Shown: positions 61,098 to 64,000 of the stretch, piece by piece
How positions within the stretch are numbered: the stretch's first letter is position 1
How the letters are laid out: each line of letters starts with the position of its first letter
Source of the DNA: Listeria innocua
Lineage (GTDB): Bacteria > Bacillota > Bacilli > Lactobacillales > Listeriaceae
Assembly (NCBI RefSeq): GCF_028596125.1
Contig: NZ_CP117229.1
Coordinates: forward strand, 976,001-1,040,000
Direction: 5' to 3'
Length of the DNA: 64,000 nucleotides
Made by a program: the position numbers and the translations under genes
The notes under the pieces: model-generated
The model's database searches: none
Told to the model about the DNA's origin: nothing
The model's input: the letters and a program-made list of their open reading frames with translations, nothing else

Positions 61098-63422
61098 ATG
61101 AGTAAAGATTCAAATAAAATAATTGAACAAAGCCGAGAAATAGGAATAAGCATAATTATGCCACTTTATAATGTGGAAGAAGTAATACTTGAAACTCTCG
61201 AAAGTATTCATGAGCAAACTTTTGATAGTTATGAAGTGTTATTAATTGACGATGGTTCAACAGATAAAACAATAGAAATTGTAACCGAATATATAAAAGA
61301 TAAGCCACGGTTTAAATTATACACTCAACCAAACGGAGGACCAGCTTCTGCAAGGAACCATGGTTTACGACTTGCAATAGGTATGTATATTTGTTTTGTT
61401 GATAGTGATGATATACTGCCTAACTATTCCTTACAACTAATGTATGATGGTGCTATTTCTACAGGGGCAAAACTAATTACTGGAGCAACCAAACGTTTTA
61501 ATTCAGAGGGCGAATGGTTTATACCAATGCATATTCAATATAATATTGCTAAACCAGGAATGAAAACCTTATTAAAAAATCCTGAGTTGTTTTATTCAAT
61601 TGGACCATGTGCGAAATTGTATCACCATTCACTAATTGATGGCGTATTTTTCCCAGAGAATATTCGCTACGGGGAAGATCAACCGTTTGTTTTACATGCT
61701 TTATTGCAAGCCAAAGATATTTATACAGTAGAAAAAGTTGTTTATTATTATCGTTTACGCGATGGTGAATCGCAATCATTAACGCAATCAGTAGATAAAG
61801 ATCCAATTCGTATTTTAAAGTCTGTTTTCCAGATTTTTGACTATGGTGAAGAAGAACTGAAAAAAAACAACACTGATTACGAGGTTGCTTTAAAATATTA
61901 TCAACGCGTTTCTAGTGTGGAGCTTTGGGGAGCGTTACGAGCAGCAATAGAAAGCAAAAAAAGTGAGAACCAAAAAATTGCTTTTACAATGACTTTAGAC
62001 TGGTTGAAAACAAAATCAGATGACTTTTTAAATATTATCCCTTCATTTAGATACTTCTTGTTATTTAGTAGTATTGAGCGTGTACGTTATATAACGAAAG
62101 ACAATAAAGAAAACTATCGTAATTTAATTGGTTATTTATGGAGCCGACAAGGGGAAGAAGCTAAAATTGCATTTAGAAAAACTTACCCAATTCCCATGAA
62201 GGCTGCTCTACAAATAATTGAAAATAATAATTGGCGTGATGCTCGTAAAATTTCATTTAAATTTATTGTTCGACGCAAGTTTAAAGCTCCAATTTTAATT
62301 CGTAAAATAAGTAGAGGGATTATTTTTAGAATTGCTACATTAATGCCACGGAAGAAGAACCAAGTGATATTAGCTACAGAACGTAGCACCACTTTGGAAG
62401 GTAATTTATTAGCAATTTATGATTATATGTTTTATAACAATATGCCTCAAAAAGTATATGTGTTTTTACGAAAAAATCGGAATTGGTTTGAAATGTTTCA
62501 GCTATATTATACGCTGGGGCGAACGAAAACAATTGTTTTAGATGATTATTACAATAAAATTTACGGTTTGAAATTTAACAAAAATACACATGTTGTGCAG
62601 TCATGGCATGCAACAGGCGCATTTAAGAAATTTGGATTTAGTGCGCTGGAAGGTACAGATGCAAATACAGAAGAATTTGAAACTCGTGCGCATTCCCCTT
62701 ATACTGATGTGCTTGTAAGCTCAGAAGGAATTATTCCGGAATATATGGAAGCTTTTAGAAAACAAGCTAATCAAATTAAACCAATTGGTGTACCTCGAAC
62801 TGATGTGTTTTTTGATGATGAATATGTGAATTATACAAAAGAAAAATATATGAAAATGTATCCGCAATTGCGCGATAAAAAAATATTGTTATATGCACCT
62901 ACTTTCCGTGGTGGACCGAATGAGCGTTTTAATTATAGTGTAGTTCTTGATATTGCAGCGTTGAAAAAAGAACTTGGCGATACTCATATCTTAATTTTGA
63001 AATTCCATCCGGTTATTAAAAACGTTTCATTCAATGTAGAAGAAGATGATCCGTTTATTTTGAATTTAACGCTAAATAATGATATTAATGACTTAATGTT
63101 ATTCAGTGATGCGCTTATTACTGATTATTCTTCTGTCATTTTCGAATTTAGTTTGATGAACAAACCGATTTATTTCTTTGCCTACGATATTGATGATTAT
63201 CTTGATGAACGTGGTTTCTACTTTGATTATAAAGCGACCATTCCTGGTGAAGTGTTTAGAGATACACCATCGCTTATTGAAGCGGTTAAAAGTGGTCTAT
63301 ATAATTACGACGAGTTGGAAATCTTTAAAAAGAAATTTGTTGGTAGTTTGGATGGGAATTCAACGAAACGTTTTGTTGAGACTTATATTGGAAAAGCGAA
63401 TGAGGAAGTGAAGGATATATGA
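61098..63422 (+). CDS. GT2 - CDP-glycerol glycerophosphotransferase fusion (GgaB/TarL-like)
   Basis: A 774-residue bifunctional protein. The N-terminal GT2 domain (about 18-250) has ISIIMPLYNVEE, IDDGSTDKT and FVDSDD. The C-terminal domain (about 400-765) is a Glyphos_transf (TagF/TarL) domain with VQSWHATGAFKKFG, LLYAPTFRGG, KFHPVI and ITDYSSVIFEF, including the acid/histidine and Ser/Asp residues used by teichoic acid polymerases. It resembles B. subtilis GgaB, which builds a minor, sugar-containing teichoic acid. GGGAGAG precedes the ATG. Likely polymer: sugar plus polyol phosphate. Confidence 0.88.
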   Translation: MSKDSNKIIEQSREIGISIIMPLYNVEEVILETLESIHEQTFDSYEVLLIDDGSTDKTIEIVTEYIKDKPRFKLYTQPNGGPASARNHGLRLAIGMYICFVDSDDILPNYSLQLMYDGAISTGAKLITGATKRFNSEGEWFIPMHIQYNIAKPGMKTLLKNPELFYSIGPCAKLYHHSLIDGVFFPENIRYGEDQPFVLHALLQAKDIYTVEKVVYYYRLRDGESQSLTQSVDKDPIRILKSVFQIFDYGEEELKKNNTDYEVALKYYQRVSSVELWGALRAAIESKKSENQKIAFTMTLDWLKTKSDDFLNIIPSFRYFLLFSSIERVRYITKDNKENYRNLIGYLWSRQGEEAKIAFRKTYPIPMKAALQIIENNNWRDARKISFKFIVRRKFKAPILIRKISRGIIFRIATLMPRKKNQVILATERSTTLEGNLLAIYDYMFYNNMPQKVYVFLRKNRNWFEMFQLYYTLGRTKTIVLDDYYNKIYGLKFNKNTHVVQSWHATGAFKKFGFSALEGTDANTEEFETRAHSPYTDVLVSSEGIIPEYMEAFRKQANQIKPIGVPRTDVFFDDEYVNYTKEKYMKMYPQLRDKKILLYAPTFRGGPNERFNYSVVLDIAALKKELGDTHILILKFHPVIKNVSFNVEEDDPFILNLTLNNDINDLMLFSDALITDYSSVIFEFSLMNKPIYFFAYDIDDYLDERGFYFDYKATIPGEVFRDTPSLIEAVKSGLYNYDELEIFKKKFVGSLDGNSTKRFVETYIGKANEEVKDI

Positions 63423-64000
63423 GTATAGTAATAGAACAACTCGTTGTAAAGGAATCTAGTGGTAAATGGGGAAGTCCTCATCTTTTAGAACAAATAAAAA
63501 ATAATATTTCTATGTCAAACGCTGATTTTTTAATTATTTGTTCAAAACCTGAAGAAAACATCCTTTCACAAATTCAAGACTATATTGCTCGCTTCCCCGA
63601 AAACATGGTTGGAGCAGATATTCATTTATTTAGTCAAAATCCTGTATTTTTACAACATCTTCGTAAATTACCAAATGAAGATAGTTACGAAATGACTGGC
63701 ACACTTCAATTCTTAGCTGAATTAACACCAAATCCAACTAGTACGTATTTAGAACGTGATCCTCATATGCTCCTAGAAGAAATGGGACAATACCAATTAT
63801 ATAATGTATCCTTTTTGAAAAATTATTTTGAGGAGAGGATAAACGAAACAACTTTGATTGATATTTTTCATCAGGCAAAAATGGTTTGGAAGCACAGTGT
63901 TTTAGAAGAAACAAAAATAAACGAGGCTAAAAATCAAGTTGCAAATAATTATAGAATAACAGATATGGTTGATTGCTGGGAATTTTATCGAAAGTTAGAA
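63419..64000 (+). CDS. Unidentified protein, truncated by the window end
   Basis: An open frame of at least 194 codons that begins ATG at 63419, overlapping the previous stop by 4 nt (ATGA), and runs off the window. The visible part (MSIVIEQLVVKESSGKWGS start) is soluble and charged with no clear motif. By position it is part of the glycopolymer operon, perhaps the N-terminal region of another glycosyl- or phosphotransferase. No family is assigned. Confidence 0.8.
   Translation, partial: MSIVIEQLVVKESSGKWGSPHLLEQIKNNISMSNADFLIICSKPEENILSQIQDYIARFPENMVGADIHLFSQNPVFLQHLRKLPNEDSYEMTGTLQFLAELTPNPTSTYLERDPHMLLEEMGQYQLYNVSFLKNYFEERINETTLIDIFHQAKMVWKHSVLEETKINEAKNQVANNYRITDMVDCWEFYRKLE

Overview
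The window is low-GC Firmicute DNA that reads as a chromosomal segment of Listeria, most like L. monocytogenes or a close relative such as L. innocua. The basis is gene order and product identity: cbpB-ccpC-dapH-dapL, gbuABC, liaFSR-ktrC, rnjA-rpoY, a molybdenum cofactor block, def, pdhABCD, typA, ylaN, ftsW, pycA, tagGH and a GW-module autolysin of the Aut type. From memory of strain EGD-e (not checked here) this matches about lmo1009 to lmo1080, but two EGD-e blocks are absent: about seven genes between the HAD phosphatase and the DUF817 gene, and a two-component/ABC block between the DsbA-like gene and corA. The autolysin also has seven GW modules where EGD-e Aut has four. The strain is therefore probably not of the EGD-e (1/2a, lineage II) type; lineage I or another Listeria species fits better.

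Layout. 1-3.5 kb: c-di-AMP sensor, TCA-cycle regulator and two acetyl-branch lysine/DAP genes. 3.5-9 kb: an MscS channel and the glycine betaine transporter GbuABC (osmotic stress), a stand-alone PTS EIIA and CutC. 9-15 kb: CvfB, the LiaFSR envelope-stress system, the K+ channel regulator KtrC and two tandem aromatic-acid-exporter-like membrane proteins. 15-19.4 kb: an LCP ligase, RNase J1, RNAP epsilon subunit and a HAD phosphatase. 19.4-29.2 kb: DUF817 protein, molybdate uptake (modABC) and a nearly complete molybdopterin pathway (mobA, moeA, mobB, moaEDCA, moaB, moeB). Compared with Bacillus this block splits the conserved ykrA-def-pdh order. 29.3-36 kb: peptide deformylase, an 833-base non-coding region rich in palindromes, and the pyruvate dehydrogenase operon. 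36-41 kb: small membrane protein, a lactate-dehydrogenase-fold protein lacking its catalytic residues, UPF0223, a DsbA-like protein, CorA with an upstream small ORF, DUF1054 and an IMPase. 41-51 kb: TypA, a secreted protein, YlaI, YlaN, FtsW, pyruvate carboxylase and an iron/cobalamin-type binding lipoprotein. 51-64 kb: wall teichoic acid exporter TagGH, Aut, and a cell-wall glycopolymer locus (DUF6270 protein, GtrB-like glycosyltransferase, GT-C transferase, GT2-CDP-glycerol transferase fusion, and an open-ended gene).

Shared themes. Several products belong to the c-di-AMP/osmotic network (CbpB, KtrC, PycA, perhaps GbuA and MscS). Central pyruvate metabolism is represented by PDH, PycA, CcpC and the LDH-like protein. 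The envelope is served by DapH/DapL, LiaFSR, LCP, FtsW, TagGH, Aut and the glycosyltransferases.

The most unusual signals are: a 35-codon GTG-initiated ORF with its own Shine-Dalgarno and an internal hairpin directly before corA; an LDH-family probable pseudoenzyme next to pdh; the palindrome-rich pdh leader with a possible short RNA; a structured rpoY-rnjA leader; and a 108-nt three-way-junction terminator after pycA with a duplicated 9-nt loop motif. I found no rRNA or tRNA genes, insertion sequences, prophage or CRISPR arrays. Most genes here belong to known families, and I do not claim a wholly new system.
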